Positions 1-5,564 of a stretch of DNA of 9,947 bases are shown piece after piece (within the stretch, counting starts at the first letter, position 1; the number at the start of each line of letters is the position of its first letter). Source of the DNA: Chloroflexota bacterium (GTDB lineage Bacteria > Chloroflexota > Dehalococcoidia > DSTF01 > RBG-16-68-14); the NCBI GenBank assembly GCA_022573935.1, contig JACZTE010000018.1, positions 1 to 9,947 of the forward strand, read 5' to 3'. Position numbers and translations under genes: made by a program. The notes beneath the pieces were generated by a model. That model was given only the letters and a program-made list of their open reading frames with translations. It had not been told where the DNA came from and searched no databases.

Positions 1-2
1 AC

Positions 3-263
3 GAGGACGACGACGACGCGGAAGGCGACGAGCCTCGAACGGAGATCGAGGATGGCGAATGTGAGCTTCGCGGCCCGATCACCAGCCTCGACCCGCTCGT
101 GATCAACGGCATCACCATCGATGCCTCCAGCGCCGAAGAGGTGCGCGGCGACCTGGCCCAAGCGATGGCCGACGGCACCGAAGTCCGCGCCAAGGGCGAC
201 TTCGTCGATGGCATCTGCATCGCCAGCGAAATTAGGGTCCACGAAGAGGACGACGACGACTAA
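3..263 (+). CDS. C-terminal part of an acidic DUF5666-domain protein (5' end outside window)
   Basis: The open frame runs from the left edge to a TAA stop; the start lies outside, so about 86 C-terminal residues are visible. The sequence begins with an acidic run (EDDDDAEGDE), continues with the pattern CELRGPITSLDPLVINGITI, then a predicted strand rich in Gly/Val (GTEVRAKGDFVDGICIASEI), and ends in a second acidic run (HEEDDDDD). The order 'G-I-x-SLDP-hydrophobic-x-G' followed by 'G-x-x-V-x-x-x-G-x-x-x-x-G-x-x-x-A-x-x-I' is what is known for DUF5666, a small beta-barrel-like domain often repeated in exported bacterial proteins. Its biochemical role is unknown. Two Cys residues are visible in this part. 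The acidic flanks could bind cations, but that is inference. It converges with the receiver gene on the other strand, and a hairpin follows its stop. Confidence 0.75.
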   Translation, partial: EDDDDAEGDEPRTEIEDGECELRGPITSLDPLVINGITIDASSAEEVRGDLAQAMADGTEVRAKGDFVDGICIASEIRVHEEDDDD

Positions 264-290
264 TCCGTTGCGTTCGTCATTACCTGTAGC

Positions 291-319
291 GAGGCCCCTC
301 CTACAAGCGGAGGGGCCTC
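291..319. terminator. Strong hairpin between convergent genes
   Basis: A perfect 11-bp stem (GAGGCCCCTCC, 291-301, pairing with 309-319) closes a 7-nt loop, 28 bases after the DUF5666 stop and 35 bases before the end of the receiver gene on the other strand. The T-rich tail is weak (TGTTGCCCTT on the + strand). Its position between two converging genes fits a shared bidirectional terminator. Confidence 0.65.
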
Positions 320-353
320 GTGTTGCCCTTGGCTACAACGGGCGAGCCGTCTG

Positions 354-731
354 CTAAAGATCGAGCGCGGCGCGCACGGCGGGGATCAGCAGCGCGTCCA
401 CGTCCGGCTTATCGATCAGGACGATGCCGAGCTCCTCCGCGCGACGCCGGACGTAGCTGTACTTCCCCTCGCCGGTCTGCATGATGATAGGCAGCGCCTC
501 GCCTCGGTGCTCTCGCGCCGCTTCGATAACCTCCCAGCCGGTGTGTACCGGCATGTCCATATCGGTGATCAGCAAATGCAACTCCTGTGAACCGTCGCGC
601 AACACGTCGATCGCCTCGCGACCGTTGGCGACGGCGATACAGGTGAGGGCGAGCGGCTCGATCAGCGCGAGGATGCGCGCGCGGAAGTCCGGGTAGTCCT
701 CCGCAATGAGGACAGTGGAGGCGTCGGGCAT
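354..731 (-). CDS. Stand-alone response-regulator receiver domain (CheY-like), 125 aa
   Basis: A single receiver domain with no output domain; the whole protein is the usual length for a CheY-like fold. Key residues are present: the acidic pair E11-D12 in VLIAEDYPD, the phospho-acceptor D57 in LLITDMDMP, T86 in the IMQTGEG segment, and K108-P109 in LIDKP. These mark a phosphorylatable domain that should bind Mg2+ and accept phosphate from a histidine kinase; no kinase gene lies in the window. The ATG lies just 2 bp after the stop of the upstream NYN gene, so the two are almost certainly in one transcript and probably translationally coupled. Without an output domain it must act by binding a partner; the adjacent NYN protein is the obvious candidate, which is inference. 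Other receiver partners encoded elsewhere are possible. Confidence 0.9.
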   Translation of the reverse strand: MPDASTVLIAEDYPDFRARILALIEPLALTCIAVANGREAIDVLRDGSQELHLLITDMDMPVHTGWEVIEAAREHRGEALPIIMQTGEGKYSYVRRRAEELGIVLIDKPDVDALLIPAVRAALDL

Positions 732-733
732 GG

Positions 734-1732
734 TTACTTGACGCGGAGCTCCGCTATGTGGTCGCGGATATCAGTGTACTCGTCGGCCACGGCGCGCAGC
801 TCAGCGGCGGTACTCTCGCCAAAGGCGATCACCTCCACGCGCACGCCCTTGCTCGCGACCAGCTCCACCAGCCGTCGGAAGTCGCCATCGCCGGAGACCA
901 GTACGACGATGTCCAGCCGGTCGGACATAGTAAGCACGTCGATGGCCAGCTCCACATCGAAGTTCGCCTTAGTGGAACCGTCGGAGAAGCGTTTCAGCTG
1001 CTTCGTGACGATGCGGTAGCCTAAGCCGACGAAAGGCTTTACGAACCGCTGCGTCTCCAGCGCGGTATCAGGGTCATCGTTAATCGGAGCGTAGGCGCTG
1101 GCGCGCACCAGCTCCCGGTCGCGGCTCAGGAACTCCATCAGCTTGCCGAAGTCGATGCTAATCTTCAGCCGTTCGGCCGCGTACACGATGTTCGGCACGT
1201 CGACGAAGATGCCAACACGCGGCCGTTCTGCCATCCCCCCGAGCCGGCTCATGGAGGCGAGACGGTTCTCAATCGCAGAGAGCACGCTCTGCAGCCCATT
1301 CAGGGACGCCAACTGTCGTTCCGTGAGGTGCTCCAGCAGCGATTCGGGCGCCCCCAACTCCGGCCGGAGCGGGGTTACCTGCGCCGTCTTCGACGCCGCA
1401 GGCGCGTCGGCAGACGCCGCTGACTTGCGGCCACCGCCGCGCCGCCCGCGACGCGTCTTGCTTGGGGTGGAAGACTTGGTAGCGGAGTCGGGCTCCGGCT
1501 CAGACGTAGCTTCAGGAGCGGCTGGCTTCGCCCGGCTCTTCGATGAGCCCCTAGTGCTGCCACCGCGACGTCGACGTCGCGCCGGCGCGGGCGTTGATTC
1601 CTCTGGCTCACCGCCCGTACCGGGCGGTGGCGCAGGCGCTAACTCTTCTGGTTCGCCGCCAGGGCCAGACGCTGGCTCCTCAGGCGGAGTTTCAGCCGCC
1701 GATGTCTTGCGGCGGAAAAATCGTAAGGTCAC
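734..1732 (-). CDS. NYN-domain (LabA/DUF88-type) putative ribonuclease with long disordered N-terminus, 332 aa
   Basis: Residues 1-120 are low complexity, rich in Pro, Ala, Glu, Arg and Ser, with several basic patches (ARRRRRGG around 51-58, TRRGRRGGGRK around 93-103) and a near-repeat of GGEPEE..PAP at 25-35 and 40-50; this part is probably disordered and may bind RNA. Residues 126-165 look helical or coiled-coil (LLEHLTERQLASL). The NYN domain spans about 170-330: GIFVDVPNIVYA with D178 and N181, KANFDVELAIDVL with D259 and D265, and VLVSGDGDF with D282 and D284. These acidic residues match the metal-binding set of the PIN-like NYN nuclease family. The start is GTG at 1732: GGAG lies 8 nt upstream, whereas the nearby ATG at 1739 is in another frame and too close to the Shine-Dalgarno. 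It precedes the receiver gene by 2 bp. RNase activity is inferred from the family; the target is unknown. Confidence 0.85.
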   Translation of the reverse strand: MTLRFFRRKTSAAETPPEEPASGPGGEPEELAPAPPPGTGGEPEESTPAPARRRRRGGSTRGSSKSRAKPAAPEATSEPEPDSATKSSTPSKTRRGRRGGGRKSAASADAPAASKTAQVTPLRPELGAPESLLEHLTERQLASLNGLQSVLSAIENRLASMSRLGGMAERPRVGIFVDVPNIVYAAERLKISIDFGKLMEFLSRDRELVRASAYAPINDDPDTALETQRFVKPFVGLGYRIVTKQLKRFSDGSTKANFDVELAIDVLTMSDRLDIVVLVSGDGDFRRLVELVASKGVRVEVIAFGESTAAELRAVADEYTDIRDHIAELRVK

Positions 1733-1753
1733 AGGTCATTCTCCTTCAAACGT

Positions 1754-1787
1754 GGTGTAACTGTATGTTCGGGATAACTGTGTGTTC
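1754..1787. repeat. Tandem direct repeat, two 17-bp units, upstream of the NYN-receiver genes
   Basis: Unit 1 is GGTGTAACTGTATGTTC (1754-1770) and unit 2 is GGGATAACTGTGTGTTC (1771-1787); by hand alignment 14 of 17 positions agree and the units abut exactly. The shared core is TAACTGTRTGTTC. They lie in the 64-bp gap between Mrp and the NYN gene, ending about 22 bp before the NYN start. An operator for a regulator that binds direct repeats is plausible; the 17-bp period is more than one and a half helical turns, so cooperative binding on one face is not implied. Confidence 0.55.
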
Positions 1788-1803
1788 ATTGTCTATTGTA
1801 CTT

Positions 1804-2865
1804 CTATTCTACGCCAGCGGTGGCGAACTGAAGCGTACTACAACGCGCCGCCACCTGCTCCGCGAGACGCATGAAGACCTGCCCCTGAGGGGAATCGGGG
1901 TCGGACTCGACGATGGGCACGCCGATATCGCCGCCCACGCGCGTCTTCATGTCCAGCGGAATCTCGCCGAGGAACTCCAGCCCCAGCTCCTCAGCCGCGG
2001 TGCGGCCGCCACCGTAGCCGAAGATCTCGGTCCGTTCGTCGCAGTGGGGACAGAGGAAGTAGCTCATGTTCTCGATCACGCCGAAGACGGGCACGTTCAG
2101 CTTGTCGAACATCGCCACGGCCTTGCCGGCGTCCTCCCAGGCCACGTCCGCCGGCGTGCTGACGATGACGACGCCGGAGATGGGCGCTTCTTGCGCCAGG
2201 CTCATCGAGGCGTCGCTGGTGCCGGGCGGAAGGTCGATCAGGAGATAGTCCAGCTCGCCCCACTTGATGTCATGCAGAAGCTGGCGGACGGCCGTGCCCA
2301 CCATGGGCCCACGCCATACCACCGGCGATAGCTTGGGCAGCACGAAGCCGAGGGAGACCAGCCGCACGCCGTACTTCTCCACGGTGGTGAGCCCGCGCTC
2401 GCCTTCGGCCATGAAGCCGGCCTTGAACCCCATCATGATCGGGATGTTGGGGCCAGTAACGTCGGCGTCCATAATGCCGACTGCGGCGCCACGCTTCGCC
2501 AGCGCCAGCGCCAGATTCACCGCGACCGTCGACTTACCTACCCCGCCTTTGTTGCTGGCGATGGCGATGATGTTCCGCACGCCCTCCACCGGCTTGGTGT
2601 TGCCCGTGGGCGAGGAGGAGCGCACCTCCGCGTCCATCGTCACGTCGACCTCTTCGACGTCTGGCATGGCGAGGAGGATCTCCTCGATCTGGGTCTTCAA
2701 CTGGTCGCGTACGGGGCAGGCGGGTGTGGTGAGCACGATGCGAAGCTCGACACGGCTGTCGTTGATGCTCAGGTCACCTACGAAGCCAAGCGAGACGATA
2801 TCACGGTGGAGGTCGGGGTCCTCCACCTGCTTGAGCGCTTCGAGAATCTCTTGTTCGGTTGGCAT
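1804..2865 (-). CDS. mrp: Mrp/ApbC family Fe-S cluster carrier ATPase, 353 aa
   Basis: A cytoplasmic P-loop ATPase of the Mrp/Nbp35 family that assembles or carries [4Fe-4S] clusters and passes them to target enzymes. Residues 4-80 form a MIP18 (DUF59) domain with the conserved Cys in TTPACPVRD (C50). The ATPase begins at about 97: deviant Walker A SNKGGVGKST (104-113), DADVTGPNIP (133-142), Walker B-like LLIDLPPGTSD (208-218) and the C-terminal CPHC motif (C272, C275) that bridges the cluster between two subunits. Length and domain order are normal for bacterial Mrp. AAAGGAG stands just before the ATG. The gene starts 16 bp after the SufR-like regulator and is surely in its operon, which fits Fe-S-dependent control. 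No terminator is visible after it, so transcription may continue into the NYN gene. Confidence 0.95.
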   Translation of the reverse strand: MPTEQEILEALKQVEDPDLHRDIVSLGFVGDLSINDSRVELRIVLTTPACPVRDQLKTQIEEILLAMPDVEEVDVTMDAEVRSSSPTGNTKPVEGVRNIIAIASNKGGVGKSTVAVNLALALAKRGAAVGIMDADVTGPNIPIMMGFKAGFMAEGERGLTTVEKYGVRLVSLGFVLPKLSPVVWRGPMVGTAVRQLLHDIKWGELDYLLIDLPPGTSDASMSLAQEAPISGVVIVSTPADVAWEDAGKAVAMFDKLNVPVFGVIENMSYFLCPHCDERTEIFGYGGGRTAAEELGLEFLGEIPLDMKTRVGGDIGVPIVESDPDSPQGQVFMRLAEQVAARCSTLQFATAGVE

Positions 2866-2881
2866 AGTCTCCTTTACTCAG

Positions 2882-3571
2882 CTAGCTCCGCGTATCGACC
2901 GCTTGGGCTGATTCGACCGGCGCGGCGGACTGCTCTTCGACCAGATAGCGACAGCACTGGCCGGCCTCATCGGGACAGGGACTTACTTGCACCTCCATGC
3001 CAAGCATTCGGCTGAGGAAGCTGCGGTGCCACTGACATACCTCATCTTCTTCCTCACCCTGAAGCAAGCGATGGAAGAGGCAGTTGAAATCGCGGATCTC
3101 GTATCCACTCGCGGTCCGCTCCCACTCAGCGAAGCCGCCGTCCGCGTGCATCACTTCGGTCACAAAAACGACCCGCTCCTGGAGGGGCCAGCCTTCTAGG
3201 AGCGGTACATACTCATCGGCGAGCCGGTGGGCGAGCCGCTCAAGCACCAGCTTCGTCTTCTCTTGCGGCGCACGTCCCTCCAGTTCGCGCCCGTCCAGCA
3301 GGCCGATCTCCCGCAGCAACAGCTCCACCAGCCGATCGGAGCGGGCCGGGAAGGCCGCCGCGTGGCCCTTGGCGCTGAGCCGGAAGATGTAGCGCGGACG
3401 TCCGCTCGCCTGCGATTGCTGCTCGGCGAGGACAAGGCCATCGCGCTGGAGGTGAGTGAGATGCTGTCGAATGGTGATCGGGGCGAGATCGATGTCGGTG
3501 GCCAGTTCAGCCACGCTGTGGCCGCCGTTGCGCTTGAGAAGCGCCAATATCTCGCTCTTAGTAGTTATCAT
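2882..3571 (-). CDS. SufR-like winged-helix regulator with cysteine cluster (Fe-S sensor), 229 aa
   Basis: Residues 1-70 form a winged helix-turn-helix: SVAELATDIDLAPITIRQHL is the recognition unit and GLVLAEQQSQASGRPRYIF the wing, as in DeoR/ArsR-like regulators of the COG2345 group. The C-terminal half holds cysteines in the SufR arrangement: C164 in the DFNC motif, C179 in DEVCQWH, C199, and a C206-C207 pair followed by RYLVEE. In SufR such cysteines bind an Fe-S cluster, and the loaded form represses Fe-S biogenesis genes. Direct linkage to mrp (16-bp gap) strongly supports an Fe-S sensing role. The ATG at 3571 is preceded only by a weak AGG-like Shine-Dalgarno. A promoter (TTGCCT-N17-TATACT) lies upstream. 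No suf/isc genes are seen in the window. An alternative is a redox or NO sensor of the same family. Confidence 0.85.
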   Translation of the reverse strand: MITTKSEILALLKRNGGHSVAELATDIDLAPITIRQHLTHLQRDGLVLAEQQSQASGRPRYIFRLSAKGHAAAFPARSDRLVELLLREIGLLDGRELEGRAPQEKTKLVLERLAHRLADEYVPLLEGWPLQERVVFVTEVMHADGGFAEWERTASGYEIRDFNCLFHRLLQGEEEDEVCQWHRSFLSRMLGMEVQVSPCPDEAGQCCRYLVEEQSAAPVESAQAVDTRS

Positions 3572-3614
3572 CGATACCTAAAACAGTGGGGTACCAGACT
3601 GCTTCTTGTCTCGC

Positions 3615-3643
3615 AGTATAACGAATGAAGTAGGGCCAGGCAA
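3615..3643 (-). promoter_or_regulatory. Predicted promoter of the sufR-like/mrp operon
   Basis: On the - strand, a -35 box TTGCCT (3643-3638) and a -10 box TATACT (3620-3615) are separated by 17 bp, giving a start about 35-40 bp before the regulator ATG. It is found by consensus reading only. Confidence 0.55.
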
Positions 3644-3660
3644 TGACTTTACCAAGAAAC

Positions 3661-3684
3661 AAGTTATTTTATCGTGGTAACCTT
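3661..3684. promoter_or_regulatory. Imperfect dyad between the divergent promoters (possible operator)
   Basis: AAGTTA (3661-3666) and TAACCTT (3678-3684) form an imperfect inverted repeat, with GTTA-N11-TAAC at its centre. It touches the -35 box of the + promoter at 3683 and lies 18 bp upstream of the -35 box of the - promoter. A site for autoregulation by the neighbouring SufR-like protein is possible; short dyads also arise by chance. Confidence 0.25.
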
Positions 3685-3712
3685 GACACAGGAAAAGATC
3701 GTGTGCTACGCT
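3683..3712 (+). promoter_or_regulatory. Strong predicted promoter of the zinc-ribbon gene
   Basis: A perfect -35 box TTGACA (3683-3688), an 18-bp spacer and a -10 box TACGCT (3707-3712) with a TG extension one base upstream (3704-3705). Transcription should start near 3719, leaving a leader of about 85 nt. A 5-bp dyad CAGAC/GTCTG (3714-3730) lies across the predicted start. Confidence 0.6.
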
Positions 3713-3803
3713 ACAGACCCTGGCAGTCTGGGAACGTTTACTGACTCTAGAGCGTCTCACTAGTAGGGGATAGTACCAAGAGCATGGAGCAAGGAGCATG
3801 GGG

Positions 3804-4067
3804 ATGAGCGAACGAGTCGCCACCAAGAGCCAAAGAGCACGGACAAACAAGGCCTGCCAACACCACTGGCTAATCGAGACGCCGCACGGCGTCACCAGCC
3901 GCGGCGTCTGCAAGCGCTGTGGTGCAGCGAGACGTTATCCTAACGCCGCCGAAGACGCCCTCGACGCGAAGGGCCCGGCCAGGCTGGGACGTTGGTCCCG
4001 AGGCAAAAATCAGAACAGCCCCGCCAAGGTCCGTCTGGACGACCGAGCAGACGGCGAAGGTTATTGA
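3804..4067 (+). CDS. Small zinc-ribbon protein with HHW signature, 87 aa
   Basis: A short basic protein whose core is [17 protein letters not shown] followed by [14 protein letters not shown]18, H20 (or H21), C36 and C39 form a C-x-H...C-x-x-C set that should bind one zinc ion. The N-terminal 17 and C-terminal 35 residues are Lys/Arg/Asp rich and probably disordered. The same 'HHW..(9-12)..G-x-C-x-x-CG..(R/E)..(F/Y)xN' pattern is recalled from short uncharacterised proteins of Chloroflexota and related groups; function is unknown, with nucleic-acid binding a reasonable guess. The start at 3804 is preferred over the in-frame ATG at 3798 because AAGGAG (3791-3796) stands 7 nt before 3804 but only 1 nt before 3798. 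It has its own promoter and terminator, so it is a single-gene transcript of apparently good strength. Confidence 0.75.
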   Translation: MSERVATKSQRARTNKACQHHWLIETPHGVTSRGVCKRCGAARRYPNAAEDALDAKGPARLGRWSRGKNQNSPAKVRLDDRADGEGY

Positions 4068-4092
4068 CCCAGCCCGTAGCCCCTCCCCGTAT

Positions 4093-4123
4093 GGGGGCCC
4101 CTCACCGGGGCCCCCTTCTTTTT
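4093..4123 (+). terminator. Intrinsic terminator after the zinc-ribbon gene
   Basis: A perfect 9-bp GC stem (GGGGGCCCC, 4093-4101, pairing with 4107-4115), a 5-nt loop and the tail TTCTTTTT (4116-4123). It lies 25 bases after the stop and insulates pyrD, whose promoter begins directly after it. Confidence 0.9.
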
Positions 4124-4127
4124 CGAC

Positions 4128-4156
4128 TCGACCGCCACGTCGGCGACGCCTATAAT
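4128..4156 (+). promoter_or_regulatory. Predicted pyrD promoter
   Basis: A -35 box TCGACC (4128-4133), a 17-bp spacer and a perfect TATAAT -10 box (4151-4156). Predicted start near 4163, giving a leader of only about 24 nt, too short for a classical pyrimidine attenuator. Confidence 0.65.
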
Positions 4157-4186
4157 GGCCCCACTCAGAGCGAAGGATGGAGCTGC

Positions 4187-5137
4187 GTGAATTTACAGGT
4201 GGAGCTGGCCAGCCGGAAGGGAAGCCTGATCCTGGCGAATCCGGTAATGACGGCATCTGGCACCTTCAGCTTCGGGCTGGAAGAAGGCCACAGCTTCAAC
4301 GTGCAGGAGCTTGGGGCGATCGTCACCAAGACCGTGACGCTGCGGCCCCGCACAGGCAGCCCCCAGCCGCGCACAGCCGAGACGCCGGCCGGCATGCTCA
4401 ACGCGATTGGCCTCCAAAACCCCGGCGTCGATGCCGTCGTCCGGAAGATGGCGCCCCGCTGGTCGCGCTGGCGGACTCCCGTCATCGTCAGCATCCTGGG
4501 CGCCACGGTGGAGGAGTACGGCGAGCTGGCCGCGCGCCTTGAGGGGGTGGAGGGCGTGGCAGCGGTCGAGGTGAACATCTCCAGCCCCAACGCGCGCCGC
4601 GGAGGCATGGAGTTCGGCCAGGAGCCCGACACGGCGGCCGCTGTGACTCAGGCGGTGGTGCGCAACGCCACCTTGCCCGTCATCGTCAAGCTCACCCCTA
4701 ACGTGACCGATATCGCAGACGTGGCCCGCGCCGTCGTCGAATCGGGCGCGGACGCCCTCTGCGTGATCAACACGCTCCAGGCGATGGCGATCGACGTTCG
4801 TTCGCGACGGCCGGCGATCGCCAGCGGCTTCGCCGGCCTCTCCGGCCCGGCGATCAAGCCGGTGGCCCTACGAATGGTCTATCAGGTGGCCGCAGCCGTC
4901 GACGCGCCGATCATCGGCTGCGGCGGCATCGCCAGCGGCCTCGACGCGGTGGAGTTCCTGCTCGCCGGGGCGACGGCGGTACAGGTGGGAACCGCGACCT
5001 TCGCGAATCCTCGAGCGCCACTGGACGTGTTGGACGGCCTCCGACGCTTCCTGGACGAGGAAGGCGTGGCCGACGTAGGCGAGCTAATCGGCGCTGCGCA
5101 CGAGCGCCGGCCAGCCGAGTCCCCAGCGAAGTCTTGA
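4187..5137 (+). CDS. pyrD: Dihydroorotate dehydrogenase, class 1B-like catalytic subunit, 316 aa, with Ser at the catalytic-base position
   Basis: Oxidises dihydroorotate to orotate, the fourth step of pyrimidine synthesis, using FMN in a TIM barrel in the cytoplasm. Visible family features: [13 protein letters not shown] (18-30), VTKTVT with K48, [12 protein letters not shown] (69-80), the active-site loop [12 protein letters not shown] (129-140), VKLTPNV (167-173), VINT (193-196), GLSGPAIKP (217-225), GCGGI (244-248) and VQVGTA (265-270). Length and motif set fit class 1B, which normally pairs with PyrK; no pyrK is in the window. In class 1 enzymes the loop reads N-x-S-C-P-N with Cys as base; here codon 4583-4585 is AGC, giving S133, as in class 2 and the reported archaeal 1S type. 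The start is GTG at 4187, after GAAGGATGGAG and 24 nt downstream of the predicted transcription start; upstream in-frame codons lie in the terminator region and are not coding. Confidence 0.93.
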   Translation: MNLQVELASRKGSLILANPVMTASGTFSFGLEEGHSFNVQELGAIVTKTVTLRPRTGSPQPRTAETPAGMLNAIGLQNPGVDAVVRKMAPRWSRWRTPVIVSILGATVEEYGELAARLEGVEGVAAVEVNISSPNARRGGMEFGQEPDTAAAVTQAVVRNATLPVIVKLTPNVTDIADVARAVVESGADALCVINTLQAMAIDVRSRRPAIASGFAGLSGPAIKPVALRMVYQVAAAVDAPIIGCGGIASGLDAVEFLLAGATAVQVGTATFANPRAPLDVLDGLRRFLDEEGVADVGELIGAAHERRPAESPAKS

Positions 5138-5163
5138 CGAGCAGCGAGAAGGCTCGTTAGGGT
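5134..5163 (+). promoter_or_regulatory. Possible tRNA-Pro promoter overlapping the pyrD stop
   Basis: TTGACG (5134-5139, overlapping the pyrD TGA) and TAGGGT (5158-5163) with an 18-bp spacer would place a start a few bases before the tRNA. The -10 box is poor, so read-through from pyrD is an alternative. Confidence 0.3.
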
Positions 5164-5171
5164 GGAGTTAT

Positions 5172-5248
5172 CGGGGTGTAGCTCAGCAAGGCAGAGCGCT
5201 TGGTTTGGGACCAAGAGGCCGGCAGTTCGAATCTGCCCACCCCGACCA
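5172..5248 (+). tRNA. tRNA-Pro (anticodon UGG), CCA encoded
   Basis: A full cloverleaf: acceptor CGGGGTG pairs with CACCCCG, D arm GCTC/GAGC, anticodon stem CTTGG/CCAAG around the loop TTTGGGA (anticodon TGG, codon CCA), and T arm GGCAG-TTCGAAT-CTGCC. The discriminator base is A (5245) followed by genomic CCA (5246-5248). The gene lies between pyrD and a small membrane-protein gene on the same strand. Confidence 0.97.
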
Positions 5249-5262
5249 GCAGGAAGGCCGTG

Positions 5263-5502
5263 ATGACACTACCCCCTCAGCAGCCCCAACGGGTTCCACC
5301 GTACGTCGCGTTGGTGCGTATCGGCGCTGTGATCGGCATGTCCGTCGCGGCAGCGAGCGGCATCTTCCTGCTCATCGCTGCGCAGTGGCTCCTCGCCATC
5401 GGCGCGACCGCCCTCGCCGTCCCGTTCTTCCTGGTCATGCGCCTCGTCGAAGGGCCGGCGGAGGAGCCGGCGGAGCCGCCGGAAGCGTCGCCTCCTGCCT
5501 AG
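5263..5502 (+). CDS. Small hypothetical membrane protein with two predicted helices, 79 aa
   Basis: Not recognised as a named family. After a Pro/Gln-rich N-terminus (MTLPPQQPQRVPP) come two hydrophobic stretches, about 14-40 (ending SGIFLLIAA) and 42-61 (starting WLLAIGATALAVPFF), then an acidic Pro/Glu tail (EGPAEEPAEPPEASPP). This predicts a helical hairpin in the inner membrane. The start is taken as ATG 5263 (an in-frame GTG sits just before it at 5260) because AGGAAGG stands a few bases upstream and any earlier start would lie inside the tRNA. It begins 14 bp after the tRNA CCA and may be transcribed together with it, the tRNA being cut from the common transcript. Codon use resembles the neighbours. 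Confidence 0.6.
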   Translation: MTLPPQQPQRVPPYVALVRIGAVIGMSVAAASGIFLLIAAQWLLAIGATALAVPFFLVMRLVEGPAEEPAEPPEASPPA

Positions 5503-5517
5503 CGCGGCGAATACACA

Positions 5518-5541
5518 ACGACGCCGATGCATCGGCGTCGT
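5518..5541. terminator. 24-bp perfect palindrome between convergent genes
   Basis: ACGACGCCGATG followed by its exact complement CATCGGCGTCGT. As RNA it folds into a 10-bp stem with a TGCA loop. It sits between the 79-aa gene (+) and the cyclophilin-like gene (-). No good T-tail follows on the + strand; the - strand continues with TGTGTATTC. A second hairpin, GCGTTC/GAACGC (5546-5563), lies right after the cyclophilin stop. Bidirectional termination is the simplest reading. Confidence 0.55.
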
Positions 5542-5564
5542 GACAGCGTTCGACCTGGAACGCG

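Noticed and set aside
1610..1628. Hairpin ACCGCCC/GGGCGGT
   Set aside because: It lies inside the Pro/Gly-rich coding part of the NYN gene and is explained by GC-rich codons.
1143..1760. + strand open frame opposite the NYN gene
   Set aside because: Antisense to low-complexity and NYN-coding sequence; no ribosome-binding site or domain.
3992..4186. N-terminal extension of pyrD by 65 codons
   Set aside because: It would pass through the intrinsic terminator (4093-4123) and the promoter; the family starts at about the GTG at 4187, which has a ribosome-binding site.
3870..4256. - strand open frame of 128 codons over the zinc-ribbon gene and terminator
   Set aside because: It reads across the terminator and the pyrD promoter, has no domain, and opposes a better-supported gene.
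5200..5262. Earlier GTG/ATG start for the 79-aa membrane protein
   Set aside because: It would lie inside the tRNA-Pro gene; the ATG at 5263 has AGGAAGG upstream.
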